Positions 9,124-20,646 of a stretch of DNA of 64,000 bases are shown here, one piece after another. The notes under the pieces were generated by a model that was not told the origin of the DNA, did not search any database, and saw nothing but the letters and a program-made list of their open reading frames with translations. The position numbers and the translations under genes were made by a program. Where the stretch lies: positions 1 through 64,000 of the forward strand of contig JAIVFJ010000288.1 of NCBI GenBank assembly GCA_025765615.1, written 5' to 3'. The stretch is from Zopfochytrium polystomum (lineage: Eukaryota; Chytridiomycota; Chytridiomycetes; Chytridiales; Chytridiaceae). Positions within the stretch are counted from its first letter, which is position 1, and each line of letters opens with the position of its first letter.

Positions 9124-10950
9124 GGGGCAATTCCCTGGACCCTCCTCCAAGCTGCCCCTGTTTCATCACCACCACCAGCACCACAAACACCTCAGATTCC
9201 AAGCCCCACCAACTCACCATGGATGTCAAGATTCAACTCTCACCCAAGTCAACCATCACAACCAAGGCCCTTATAGACTCTGGATCATCCTGCAACATCA
9301 TTGATGCCACCCTTGCCAAGTCTTGTGCCATTCCTACGATCAAGAAATCCACACCCCTCAAGGTCCACTTTGCCAATCATGCTCTGTTCAAGGAAATCAG
9401 CCATGAAACCAAGCTAAACCTCCACATCCAAGACTTTCCACCATCTATGGTCAATCTGGAAGTATTGGATCTTGGCTCACCCACATTCTCTGTCATCCTG
9501 GGATTACCATGGCTGCAAGCCCAGAACCCTGCCATTGATTGGGTCACTGGTCAAGTCCAACCTCCACCAATCGGAACAGTCACCCAAAACTCAAGTCAAG
9601 CCCCCAAGTCTCATGCTCTCAAGCCCTTGATTCAAGATTCACAGCCAGCCAAGACTCAAGTTCCACAGTTCACAGTTCACAGTCAAGATTCAAGTAGAGC
9701 TCATAGAGCTCACAGTCATGGCCAAGACTCTAGTTCACAGAACCCACAGTCAAAGATTCAAGTACCACAGTTCACAGTCCACATTCAAGATTCAAGTTCC
9801 ACAGCTCACAGTCTTTGCCAAGAACAGAACTCTCAGTCAAAGATTCAAGAATCACAGTTCCCAGTCAAGAACTCATGCCCCACTGCTGAAGAGCACAGGA
9901 ACTTGGGCCCATCAGACCTTTTGCTGGCATCCAAGCTACCAAAAGAATATCTCCCTTATGCTGATGTGTTTTCCAAGACCAAGGCAGACCTGCTACCAGC
10001 TCAGAGGCCTTATGACTGTGAAATCCCACTCAAGGATGAAACTTGCAGCCCACCTTTCAAGCCACTGTACCACCTCTCTCCACCAGAAGCCAAGGCCCTC
10101 CAAGAATACATTGAAGAAATGCTGAACAAGGGATTCATCCAATCTTCCAAGTCACCAGCTGGAGCTCCCATCTTTTTTGTCAAGAAGAAGGATGGGGGAC
10201 TGAGACCCTGTGTGGACTACAGAGATCTCAATGAGATGACAGTCAAGAACCGCTATCCACTGCCTCTCATCTCTGAATTACTGGACAAACTGAGCCCATG
10301 CAAGGATATTTTCCAAGATTGACCTCAGAGGTGCCTACAATTTGGTCAGAATTAAGCCCCAGGATCAATGGAAGACTGCCTTCAGATGCAAATACGGTCA
10401 CTTTGAGTACTTGGTCATGCCCTTTGGACTTACCAATGCTCCAGCTATTTTCCAAGGCATGATGAATGACATCTTCAGGGATATTCTGGACCTTTTTGTC
10501 ATTGTCTACCTGGATGATATCCTGGTATTTTCATCTGACACTGCAAGCCATATGGGACATGTCAAGACTGTCTTGGAGAGACTCAGACAGCATCACCTCT
10601 ATGCAAAGCTGGAGAATTGTGAATTCCACAAGACCTCCATTGAGTTTTTGGGGTTCATTGTGTCTGACAAAGGGATCTCCATGGCACCAGACAAGATCCA
10701 AACTATTCTTGAATGGAAGGCTCCAAATTCCATCAAGGATGTTCAAAGCTTCCTTGGATTTTGCAACTTCTACAGAACCTTCATTGCCAACTATTCTGCC
10801 ATAGCCAAGCCTCTCACTGATCTCACCAAGAAGACCACCAAGTTTGAATGGACCCCAGCAGCAGAGCAAGCCTGGCTAGCTCTTAAGACAGCAACCACGA
10901 GTGCACCACTCCTTAAGCATGTGGATCCCTTGCTTCCCTTCACCTTGGAT
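9039..10950 (+). pseudogene. pol: Pol: protease and reverse transcriptase, truncated
   Basis: The first open stretch (to 10322) contains the aspartic protease motif [13 protein letters not shown], a repetitive Ser/Gln linker (9590-9880), and the RT fingers/palm start ([17 protein letters not shown]). A one-base shift near 10310, in a TTTT run, moves the frame. The second stretch (10342-10950) continues with GAYNLVRIK, FGLTNAPAIF and the catalytic VIVYLDDILVF box, then the thumb. RNase H and integrase are absent. The codons after 10950 belong to the inserted AT-rich sequence. Confidence 0.85.
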
Positions 10951-11013
10951 ATTTTTCATTACTTTTTGGACATTATTTCTAAAATTTTATTTTCTTGACA
11001 CTTAATAAAAAAA
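10951..11013 (+). repeat. terminal remnant of the AT-rich virus-like element
   Basis: This AT-rich tract matches the right terminal repeat of the element at 25.8-28.9 kb. Both share TTGGACATTATTTCTAAAA, then TTTTATTTYCTTGACACTTA and a run of A. It abuts the truncated RT gene exactly, so insertion or excision of the element, or recombination at its end, probably removed the 3' half of the retrotransposon. Confidence 0.65.
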
Positions 11014-11324
11014 ACTCTTCGCGCGTGAAAGCCTCCGTGGTTAAGGCTGCAAAAGAGTTCCATTTCCAGCCATTAACTTCAAAGCCTCCCACTGGTCAAC
11101 CCCAACATAATGCTCATAAAAGCATTTCCCCATACACAGTGCCACTCCACATGCTGCACAGAGTGTGAAGACAAGTTTCTGCGGCCCAGACAGCTGGCAC
11201 TGCAGGCAAATCCTGCATTTTCTTTCATGAACACCATCAGTGAACAGAAAAGATGTGCATCCAACTTCTCTGGCACTGAAAGTCGTTTCTTTGATTGAGA
11301 AGACTGCTTGTTGTTAGGCGCAAC

Positions 11325-11730
11325 TGACTGGTTAGCAGCAAGAGGCACAAGACGTACCTGGCCTATTGTGACTGTCAGTAATTGTTCTCACGATGCCCAT
11401 GGGAGAGCAACCCACTGCCAATGCAGACCTGGGTGCTGGCTTGTGCTGTTGACAAATACTCTGAGTATTAAGTGGAACAGAAACCCAGTGTTGACAGTTT
11501 TCCTCCTCCTCTGCTCATGCAGATAATATAGGAGAGGTTTTTACCCTGTGCCAGTCACGCCTGCCTAGCAACTATCACAGCGTGCATATCATCATTATGT
11601 ATCAATTATTCATAACAAAGTTTTTTCTCTTTCTCTCCAAGTTAAGAGAAGGACCACCCACATACACACATCTCCACTTCGTTCACTCCTTCCACTCACT
11701 CACTCAGAGTAGACTATTCATAGAGAGACA
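11325..11730 (+). repeat. dispersed repeat family R2, copy 1
   Basis: A sequence of about 400 bp starting near GGTTAGCAGCAAGAGGCACA and running through TATTAAGTGGAAC to CACTCACTCAGAGTAGAC recurs at 29400-30105 (split by a solo LTR) and in part at 38813-39188. No coding is visible and its class is unknown. Confidence 0.65.
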
Positions 11731-12114
11731 GACAGAGAGACAGTCAGCCCATTGACTGCCAGTTCCAGAGACAGGGAGGTAGAGAGACAATCTGACAGAC
11801 AACACGTTGAGTCCTTTGCTGATTTTTCCGATGAGTTTTGATTGAGCACCAAAGCCAAAAAATTAACCCCCCCTGCTCCACTAATTGATATTAGAAATCA
11901 GTTTAGCGGCAAAGCCTTTTTTTTCATACTAAAGATAAAAAGAAAATTACAAATTTTGGCATTACTGAAAGAAGTGAAAATAATTTGCTATGCATATATG
12001 TGTGCAATAGGCAGCAATCATTCTTCTTATTTTCTTCAAATTCAACAACACTGCCGTTGATAAAGGCTACGATACAGAAACACAGAATGTCAAAGAGACA
12101 GAGCCATTACCTGA
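11731..12114. other. region without a recognisable gene
   Basis: AT-rich spacer between repeat R2 and the 3' end of the NLR gene. Only short spurious ORFs are present. Confidence 0.5.
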
Positions 12115-15100
12115 TCAAAATTGTATGGCACAAGAAAAGGATTGGCCCAAAGTGAAAATATTTTGCCTTGAGAGGAGCTGGAAACTGCCACGAAATTCAG
12201 GTGGAAGCCAGAAACAGACTTTTGTGACATTGAAGTTGAACCAAACACCACCACTTATTACAGATTCAAGAACCCCTTCCCCACTCTCCAGCCGCTGTCC
12301 TGACGAATTATGTACACTAAAATTGTGTGCCAGGATTGGACCTGTGAGTGTGGTATCACTTCTGTCCACCAGCAATGCTGTTCTAAGCTTGACGAATATT
12401 CTTTTGTCATTTCTGTCCTTCAAAACAACATATTGCCCATCAGCACTAAATCCAGAAGACATTGTGAATGAAAAACCATCCAGCTTATGCAGCTCCTGGC
12501 CAGTGGAAGCATTCCAAATCCTGACTGTCATGTCAGGACTTCTCATATCCTTACTTCCAGACACAACAAATTGCCCATCAGGACTAAATGCTGCAGAGTT
12601 GACAAAATAAGAGTGTCCCTCCAGCTTACGGAGCTCCTGACCAGTTGAAGCCTTCCAAATCCTGACTGTCTGGTCCCAACTTCCAGACACGACAAACTGC
12701 CCATCAGGACTGAATGCTGCAGAGGTGACATTCCAAGTGTGTCCCTCAAGCTTATGCAGCTCCTGACCAGTGGAAGCATTCCAAATCCTGACTGTCTCGT
12801 CATCACTTCCAGACACAAGAAACCGCCCATCAGGACTAAAAGCTGCGGAGTTGACAGAACCAGAGTGTCCCTCCAGCTTATGCAGCTCCTGACCAGTGAA
12901 AGCATTCCAAATCCTGACTGTCTTGTCCCAACTTCCAGACACAACAAACTGCCCATCAGGACTGAATGCTGCCGAGGTAACATTCCATGTGTGTCCCTCA
13001 ACCTTATGCAGCTCCTGACCAGTAGAAGCACTCCAAATCCTGACTGTTTTGTCAGAACTTCCAGATACAACAAACTGCCCATCAGAACTGAATGCTGCAG
13101 AGTTGACTGGACCAGAGTGTCCCTCCAGCTTAGGCAGCTCCTGGCCAGTGGAAGCAATCCATATCCGAACTGTCTCGTCCCAACTTCCAGACACGACAAA
13201 CTGCCCATCAGGACTGAATGCTGCAGAGGCGATATTCCAAGTGTGTCCCTCAAGCTTGTGCAGCTCCTGACCAGTGGAAGCATTCCAAATCCTGACTGTC
13301 TTGTCCCAACTTCCAGAAACAACAAACTGCCCATCGGGACTGAATGTTGCAGAGGTGACATTCCAAGTGTGTCTGGCAAGCTTGTGCAGCTCCTGACCAG
13401 TGGAAGCATTCCAAATCCTGACTGTCTTGTCCCAACTTCCAGAAACAACAAACTGCCCATCAGTACTGAATGCTGCAGAGTTGACTGGACCAGAGTGTCT
13501 CTCAAGCTTATGCAGCTCCTGGCCACTGGAAGCATTCCAAATCCTGACTGTCGTGTCATCACTTCCAGACACAACAAACTGCCCATCAGGACTGAATGCT
13601 GCAGAGTTGACTGGACCAGAGTGTCCCTCAAAAATTTGCAGCTCCTGGCCAGTGGAAGCATTCCAAATCCTGACTGTCTTGTCATTACTTCCAGACACGA
13701 CAAACTGCCCATCAGGACTGAATGCTGCAGAGGTGACATCATCAGTGTGTCCTTCAAGCTTGTGCACCTCCTGACCAGTGGAAGAATTCCAAATCCTGAC
13801 TGTCTTGTCACTACTTCCAGAAACAACAAACTGCTCGTCACGACTGAATGCTGCAGAGGTGACATCATCAGTGTGTCCCTCAAGCTTATGCAGCTCCTGA
13901 CCAGTGGAAGCATTCCAAATCCTGACTGTCTTGTCATCACTTGCAGACACAACAAACTGCCCATCAGGACTGAATGCTGAAGAGTTGACTGGACCAGAGT
14001 GTCCCTCAAAAATTTGCAGCTCCTGGCCAGTGGAAGCAATCCAAATCCTGACTGTCTTGTGAGAATTTCCAGACACAACAAACTGCCCATCAGGACTGAA
14101 TGCTGCAGAGTTGACAGAACCAGAGTTTCCCTCCAGCATATACAGCTCCTGACCAGTAGAAGCATTCCAAATCCTGACTGTCTTGTCATTACTTCCAGAC
14201 ACAACAAACTGACTGTCAGGACTGAATGCTGCAGAGTTGACACCACCAGAGTGTCCCTTCAGCTTATGCAGCTCCTGACCACTGGAAGCATTCCAAATCC
14301 TGATTGTCTTGTCCCAACTTCCAGACACGACAAACTGACTGTCAGGACTGAATGCTGCAGAGGTGACATCATCAGTGTGTCCCTCAAGCTTATGCATCTC
14401 CTGGCCAGTGGAAGCATTCCAAATCCTGACTGTCTTGTCATCACTTCCAGACACAATAAACTGACTGTCAGGACTAAATGCTGCAGAGTTGACTGATGCA
14501 GAGTGTCCCTCAAACATTTGCAGCTCCTGGCCAGTGGAAGCATTCCAAACCCTGACTGTCTTGTCCCAACTTCCAGACACAACAAACTGCCCATCACTAC
14601 TGAATGCTGCAGAGGTGACATCATCAGTGTGTCCCTCAAGCTTGTGCAGCTCCTGACCAGTGGAAGCGTTCCAAATCCTGACTGTCTTGTCCCAACTTCC
14701 AGACACAACAAACTGACTGTCAGGACTGAATGCTGCAGACCTGACACCACGAGAGTGTCCCTCAAGAGTATTTAAACAGGAAGGCCAAGTTTTTGGTTGC
14801 CCCTTTACAACTTTAGGGCACCTTACACTTCGAGGCACATTCTGGATGAAGTTTTTAAAAAATTCAGAGTCACTTGGGGAGAATGGAACAGCAGTGAAGT
14901 AAACTTGCAACGCAGATGCCTGGAGTGGAATGAGAAACTTTTGCAAAACCCTTTTCATGTCTTCCATCAGGGTGTACAGTCGTTTCTTTCCAGGAATAGT
15001 GGCAAGACTCTGGAGCTTTCTCATGGCAGGAATCACCAAATGGAGTGAGTCTAGCAAGCTGCATGCTTCCAAGTAGTGATGTCCGTGTTGCACAAGAAAT

Positions 15101-18100
15101 GTTCGCAATTCAGCAAAAAGAGTCTGATCAAGTAGAAAGGATGGAGTGGTTGGCACAGGCTTCTCAATTGCATCTCCTTGCAAATCTCCAGTGGCCTCTT
15201 CAAATTTTTGTGGAGGAAGTTTCACACTTCCTGGCTGAAGCAGACTGCTGCCTTGAGTGTCTTCCTCAGCGCCAAACCACCTTTCATCACCATCACCATC
15301 ACCATCACCATCCTCTTGGACATTGTTTTCAATGTTTGAGCTGTGTTTGGGTAGCCCATTGGCTCCTGAGTCAAAGCAGTGTTCCCAGAAGTGCTTCACT
15401 GCATATCGGACATGCTCAGGGATTCCATTTCGCACTTTCTCATCAAAATCAGGAATTTCAGAGTGAAAATCTGAAAATGGCAGATCACACATATTAAATT
15501 TGAGATTCTTGTCCATCGCACTGATGCACAGCCTTGCAAATTCAGAGTGGCTACGTTTTACATCAATCTGAACTGACAGCTTGCATCTTTCTGGAGTTGT
15601 CAGGTAGTCCTTGACAGACTTGTGGAAAATCCTGATCTTCTTGGTGGAACCATCAAGCACAAGGATTGAATCAAGCATTCGGACGCACTTCATCACATTT
15701 TCAGGTTCCTCCTTGTCCAGCAGAGAGACAATGGCTACTGCAGTCAGAGGTTCATAGGCAAGAACAATGGTGGACAGCACAGTATGAAGAAGAGTTTCCA
15801 AATGACTTTCTTTGACAGACTCCAGAATGGCGGCAAAGATTCTGTCATACATCAAGTCAATGCTTCCATCCATCTTGTCGCCCTCAGGAAGGTCTTTAAT
15901 TTGCTCAATAGTAAATTCTTCAGCATGGGAATTCTTCAGGTAAGTGCAAGCAGTCACAAGCCAGACGAAAATTCCAGCGGACTTTGACACCAGAATCTCA
16001 GATCCCTTATCAACAACAGATTGCTTAGCTCCTAGAGACCTGAGGTAATTTCTTGTAAAATCAATCTGGTCCTGAGTGTTTTCCTCTGCCGTTGGCTCAA
16101 TCTCCTCAAATGGAATCTTCTCAAAGGCTTTCACAATATCGACTTCAGGGCGTCCAGTCACTAGCAACTTCACATTATCAGGAAGCAGTCTGTTCAGTTC
16201 CTGAAACGCTGCAAGAATCTCATTCCTCTTTCCAATAACACTGCATTCATCAAGTGCATCGACAACCAGGACCACAGGTATATCCAGCTTCTTAGCTTCA
16301 ACGACTTTCTTCAATGGCTGAACAAGCAGCACCTTCATCATCTCAAACACTGATTTGGACAGAATATCTGGATCGTCTTGCTTGACTTGAAGTAGAATCT
16401 CTCCATACTGAAGACTAAACCTTGCAAGACCAAAGACAAGAGTCAAGACCAGGTTTCGAGCACTGCTACGACGCTCGTCATCATGCTTGCAGAAGAACAA
16501 GCCACCAAGCATGCCCTGGGCCTGAAGCGCCCTGGACACCATAGCAGCCATCACAGACTTGCCCACTCCAGCCACACCTTTCAACCACATCACCCTGTTG
16601 GTGTTAGCTACTGAAGGATCATCTGGAGACAAAAACTTGAACACTCTCTCAAGCAGCCACTGCCTAGATCCAGAAAGCACATTCTTCAGGAGAGATTCCC
16701 TCTCAAGATCCATGATTTCAGACAGGGGAGACAACCATTTCTCCAATTCAGCAAAACTAGATCTGGAAAGTAAATATCTTGGCTTGGACTAGGAGTCTTC
16801 AATTCAGCCTTGCGGCGACTGTACACTTCTCTGGCTTCAGTCACAATCCTTTTACGAGAAGATCAGGTGAGGGCAGGTGTAATGTTGGCACTTACTTCAT
16901 TACATCATTCTCAGGATTTGCCTTTGGCCCATTCAGGTCTAAAATCATCTTGATTGTTTGAGATACAGATTGGAGGCCAGGACTTAAAGGGTGGGCATGG
17001 GGGCGGTCGGGAAACTTCTTGAGGTCAAAGGTACTGAAGTCCACCATGACCTTCGCCTTTTTGCCATTCGCCAACGTTGCCTCATCTCGGTATGAAAGAA
17101 GAACAGGCAGGATGTCATGGCCTCTTTCTTTCTTCATCTGAAGTGCAAGCTCCCACTAAAGGTGTTTGTCAGTACAATGTGGATGAGGAGGAAGAACTCA
17201 CTTCTAACAAGCAGTTATCAGGCTCTGAATCAGCCTTTTGCATTCTCATCATGCTTGCATCAGAACACAAGAGAATGATGACTTTCGAGTGAAACAGTCC
17301 AGACATGAAGTTGATACCCCATTCCTCAGCGTAAGAAAGGCATTCTGCATCCAAGAAAGCATGTCTCCCATCGAGCTTGGACTCCTCAGGAAGGACAGAT
17401 CCAGTGTAAGCTTCCAAGAGGTTGATCTTCATCCATTCAAAAATACTTTTTGCAAAGGCCGTTTCAGATGCTTGTCGGTAGCTGGCAGAGTTTTAACATA
17501 GGTGAAAAGCAAAACTGAGAATACCTGATAAAAAAAGGGTGCTTTTGAACCTTAGTTTTGCACTCCCACTCATCTGGAATCAGTTCAATCCATTTATCTA
17601 CAGATAGAAGAAGACAAGTGTTTGCATTTACGAAACTAACTGAAACGACTTTCTCACCTTTCTTGCGTGCAAGACTTTTATCGTAGATGTCATCTGCAGT
17701 AGCAGCAACAGATCCAGTAGGAGGAGCAGCAGCCAGTCCAGGGCTGTTTGTGGCCGTGGCAGAAACACTCCCAGTGGAGATAGCTTTCACAGCGCCAAGA
17801 ACCTTTCAAGTTTTTAGAATTTGAGAATTGAATCAAACAGAGAAGGGCAGACAGAACATAATAATTACCTTCCACTTATAATTCTGAGTAAACATGTTAG
17901 ACAGATCATCATCTGCATCAAGGATTGTTGCATCGTTTGTGGCGGGGTCCACGTAAAGCAACTCCACGGCATCAGGGATCTGGAATTTGGCAGCAACAAG
18001 CTGAAGCAAGCCGTTGAAACCAGTGGCTGTAGGTACACGGATCTTCCTTCCAATGCCTTCATACACAAAGATCACAGTCCATGCAGTCACTTGGTTGGCC

Positions 18101-18102
18101 AT
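12115..18102 (-). CDS. PB1-TIR-NACHT-WD40 NLR-like STAND protein
   Basis: I place six exons at 18102-17869, 17802-17658, 17597-17525, 17481-17202, 17155-16896 and 16848-12115, separated by 43-66-nt GT-AG introns. The order is: a PB1-like domain (residues 1-78, WTVIFVYEGIGRKIRV, ILDADDDLSNMF); a linker; a TIR domain opening HPFF|ISYRQASE with AFLDAECL, GLFHSKVIILLCS and DNCLLE|WELAL, whose Glu is the candidate NADase residue; and a NACHT NTPase with Walker A GVAGVGKS, Walker B VVLVVDALDEC and LLVTGRPE. After a (GDGDGD)-containing linker come 18 nearly identical 42-residue WD40 units plus one degenerate unit, then a unique tail. Such STAND proteins oligomerise on ligand sensing by the repeats; here the TIR would be the effector. 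A one-base gap near 16770 breaks the frame between TIR and NACHT, so either the sequence has an indel or the gene is split. Confidence 0.85.
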
Positions 18103-18507
18103 TTGTTGATTAGTGCCAGAGTCTGGAAGTAAAAGATGAGTGTTAAATTTTGGAGATAGCGGGGATCAATCGGAGGAACTGGCTTGACAAGGTAGGGTGG
18201 TCGTTCTCACCGTTGACGAACACGCGACAAATCTAAATTCATCAAAGGAGATTGGTTAATATCGACGATGATTGCAAGGTAAATTCGATAAAGGTTGAGA
18301 TGCAACGATCAATGAAGGTAAGTGTCACAGGGGGATTAATCGATCAGCTTAAAACGATCAATACGAAGCTTGGGATGTGAGAGATTTGAGTTTTGCAATT
18401 CTAAGACTGGGTTTCAGTTGGAATAATCGAAAGATCTAGAGAGGCTGAGGGATCGAGAGAATTGAGCGATTGAGAGGAAACAGTCAAAAGAATTTGGAAA
18501 GTTATGC
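18103..18507. promoter_or_regulatory. upstream region of the NLR gene
   Basis: AT-richer non-coding DNA upstream of the PB1 exon. Several ATCGAT/GATCAAT-like motifs occur near 18160-18360. No TATA box or other element can be called with confidence. Confidence 0.3.
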
Positions 18508-18632
18508 GAGAGGGAGAGAGATCGAGAGAGAGATCGAGAGAGAGATCGGGAGAGAGATCGAGGGAGAGATTGAGAGAGAGATCGGGAGAGAGATCAAGGG
18601 AGAGATTGAGAGAGAGATCGAGAGAGATCAAG
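18508..18632. repeat. GAGAGAGATCGA minisatellite
   Basis: Tandem copies of a 12-nt unit (GAGAGAGATCGA and variants with GGG or TTG) run for about 125 bp. It creates spurious open frames in both strands. Confidence 0.8.
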
Positions 18633-18954
18633 GAAATCGTCAAAGAGATTTGTTTTGGAAAGATCTAAGCGATCGATTAAGAGATCCGCCACAGGAGAGA
18701 GTATCTTTTGGAAGGTCGAGAGAGGGCGATGAGCACGTTCTTACATGGGATGGATCGCTTCTTTTGTTCAATTTTTCCGTTCTTTGTTTTCCCTTTTGAA
18801 AATCTGTTTGACAAGGCGAACACACTGCCACCATGACCGGCTGCGGCAGGGCCAACGCCGGCCGGACGCTCCCCAGCATGCTGCGCCTCGTGTCAAAGCT
18901 GTGGGGGATGACCTTTATTGCTGCCACTGCCACACCACTGCTCCACCATCGATG

Positions 18955-19693
18955 TTCGACCTTTTTTTTCCCTTCGGGAGGGTTGGGTTGACGGGCAGCG
19001 CTCAAAATCCACTTGCTCTCGCCGTTTGCGATGCTTGTGTCCTCCACCTCCTTGAGCTTGATAAACACATCATCGAGGGTGGCCTGCTCCAGACCGACCG
19101 ACGCGACGCTGGGGAGCGCGCCGCAAGGGCGTCGTGGAGCTCGAGGAACATGGTGGTAAGGTCCGTTGGGTTCTGTGGGTCGGCGTTGCGGAGGACCACA
19201 CAGACTGGATCAACCGACGAGGAGGAAGTTGCGCTCGCAGGTGGCGCAGTGCCGTGGGCTGGGGAGACCTCTTATCCGTCAGCGGCGGCGGCGACGAACG
19301 GGACAGTTTCGTCGTGCGCGCCGTCGCCGTCTTCTTCTTGGCCCTCCACGTAAGCATTTGGGACAGACCGGCGGACCACGCGTAGGACCACCGGCGGCTT
19401 GGACGCGGCCACAGCGACCCATGACGATGACGCAATCGCCGAGGGCCTCAGCCTCCTCCATTGAGTGAGTTGTGAGAAGGATGCCGCAGCGACACTGGCC
19501 TGATTCGGATGACGCGCCAGCGCCGGCACGAAGAAGGTGCCAGATGGAGGCTGTGGTGGTCACGTCCATTCCGGTGGTGGGTCGTCGCGCAGCAGGATGG
19601 CTGAGGCGCTGACAAGTGCGCACGCAATGGTGAGCTTTCGCTGCTTGCCGCCAGAAAGAGTTTCAGATAGAGCAGAGTGCTTGGCAGGCGCAA
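18955..19693 (-). pseudogene. ABCA transporter C-terminal pseudogene
   Basis: This tract is a degenerate duplicate of 43475-44361, the NBD C-terminal half of the intact ABCA gene. Shared features in broken frames include the LLTTHSMEEAEALGD H-loop region (19620-19450), the ANAYVEGQEEDGDGAHDETV segment, and the end reading DVFIKLKEVEDTS with NGESK. Internal deletions remove about 150 bp relative to the parent. The copy ends abruptly near 19693, where unrelated sequence starts. Confidence 0.85.
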
Positions 19694-20060
19694 ACTACAT
19701 CAAGGCTGTCGAACTTGACAGAAGCAGGGTTGCTGCAGGTCCGCAGGGCAGTTGTCACCATTGGGGGGAAACATTCACAGTAGGGCTGAAACCTGGGGCC
19801 ATCCGCTCTGCATCATCATCTGATTCAGCAGTTTTACTCCCTTTTTCTGTTCTGAGGCACTGCAGGCAAAGCGGAGTGAAAGGCCTGGACAGTACAGGCT
19901 TGCTCCTTAAATGAGGCTAAGGTTGGGTAACTGTTCCATGTTTGGGTCCCAATAGTTGCGTGAGAACTTGCTTCAATTCAGTTTAATCCAGCTCCCCTTT
20001 GGGGTGCTGGATTACTCATATCTCGTGGCGAGGTGGTTAAGGCGGAGCCTTTCCATATCT
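19694..20060. other. region without a recognisable gene
   Basis: Spacer between the ABC pseudogene and the AT-rich block. Near 20028-20052 a tRNA-like A-box string (TGGCGAGGTGGTTAAGGCG) appears, but no complete tRNA fold follows. Confidence 0.4.
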
Positions 20061-20109
20061 TAAAATTAATTGAAGTGATTTTTTAAGCTCATATTTTCTT
20101 TTTGAGTCC

Positions 20110-20470
20110 TCTTTACATTTGTCAGGATTTCGAACAGTGTAGATTAGTCATCAACTGCACCTAGATAATTCAGTGCATAAATATCTAGAAAATGATTGAA
20201 AATGAACACTAAAAGAATCGAATGCAAGGAAATAAAAATGATAAGGGAGAAGATATAACAAAAAATATATATGATAACCTGAGAAAATGCAAAGGGGAAA
20301 AAAATGGAGAGGTAAAGTCATTTGCAAATGCTGATAGATGTGGAAGCATGTCAAAAAAAGGGAGAGTGTTGTGGTTTCATAAGTTTTTAAGAGTCTGATG
20401 GCACAGCAAGAAATTATGTGAAACAATATATGAAAATTTTTTTGAAAAATATTTTGATATATTATTTTGC
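20110..20470 (+). mobile_element. AT-rich virus-like element, remnant copy A
   Basis: A short, degenerate copy of the start of the elements at 20.6 and 25.8 kb. It matches the tail of the small minus-strand gene (GATTTCGAACAGTGTAGA near 20128) and the beginning of the polymerase-helicase gene (AATGAACACTAAAAGAAT near 20201 and TCATTTGCAAATGCTGATAG near 20319). It ends with the same AT-rich hairpin seen after other genes of the block. Confidence 0.6.
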
Positions 20471-20646
20471 CTATAGAAGGAAACTCATATTATATTTGAG
20501 AGTAATTTAATGGAGAAATAGAATGTGTGGACGTCTGTTCAACGCACAAATGGAAAATAAATAGAATGGTTATTGTGAAATAATATATGAAAACTTTTTT
20601 GAAAATTTTTTTGATATATTATCTTTCTGTGGGGAATGGGTATATG

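Larger units (their letters stand above)
7852..10950 (+). mobile_element. truncated Ty3/gypsy retrotransposon
   Basis: The element consists of a 308-bp 5' LTR, a primer-binding site, gag, protease and most of reverse transcriptase. RNase H, integrase and the 3' LTR are missing: similarity stops at 10950 just after the RT thumb (LLKHVDPLLPFTL), where an AT-rich sequence begins. The pol frame is also broken near 10310, so the copy is dead. Two further 308-bp LTRs of the family lie at 29498-29805 and 39189-39496. Confidence 0.85.

Noticed and set aside
12543..14246. Long ORFs antisense or out of frame to the WD40 array (for example 12543-14246 and 12739-13980).
   Set aside because: They exist only because the 126-nt repeat keeps alternate frames open. 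Their products are repetitive shadows without independent features.
12560..14770. CRISPR-like array suggested by regular repeats.
   Set aside because: The unit is 126 nt and encodes WD40 repeats in one frame. No spacers of constant length or cas genes are present, and the host is eukaryotic.
15284..15315. His-rich ORF from CATCAC repeats near 15290.
   Set aside because: It is the antisense of the GDGDGD linker of the NLR protein.
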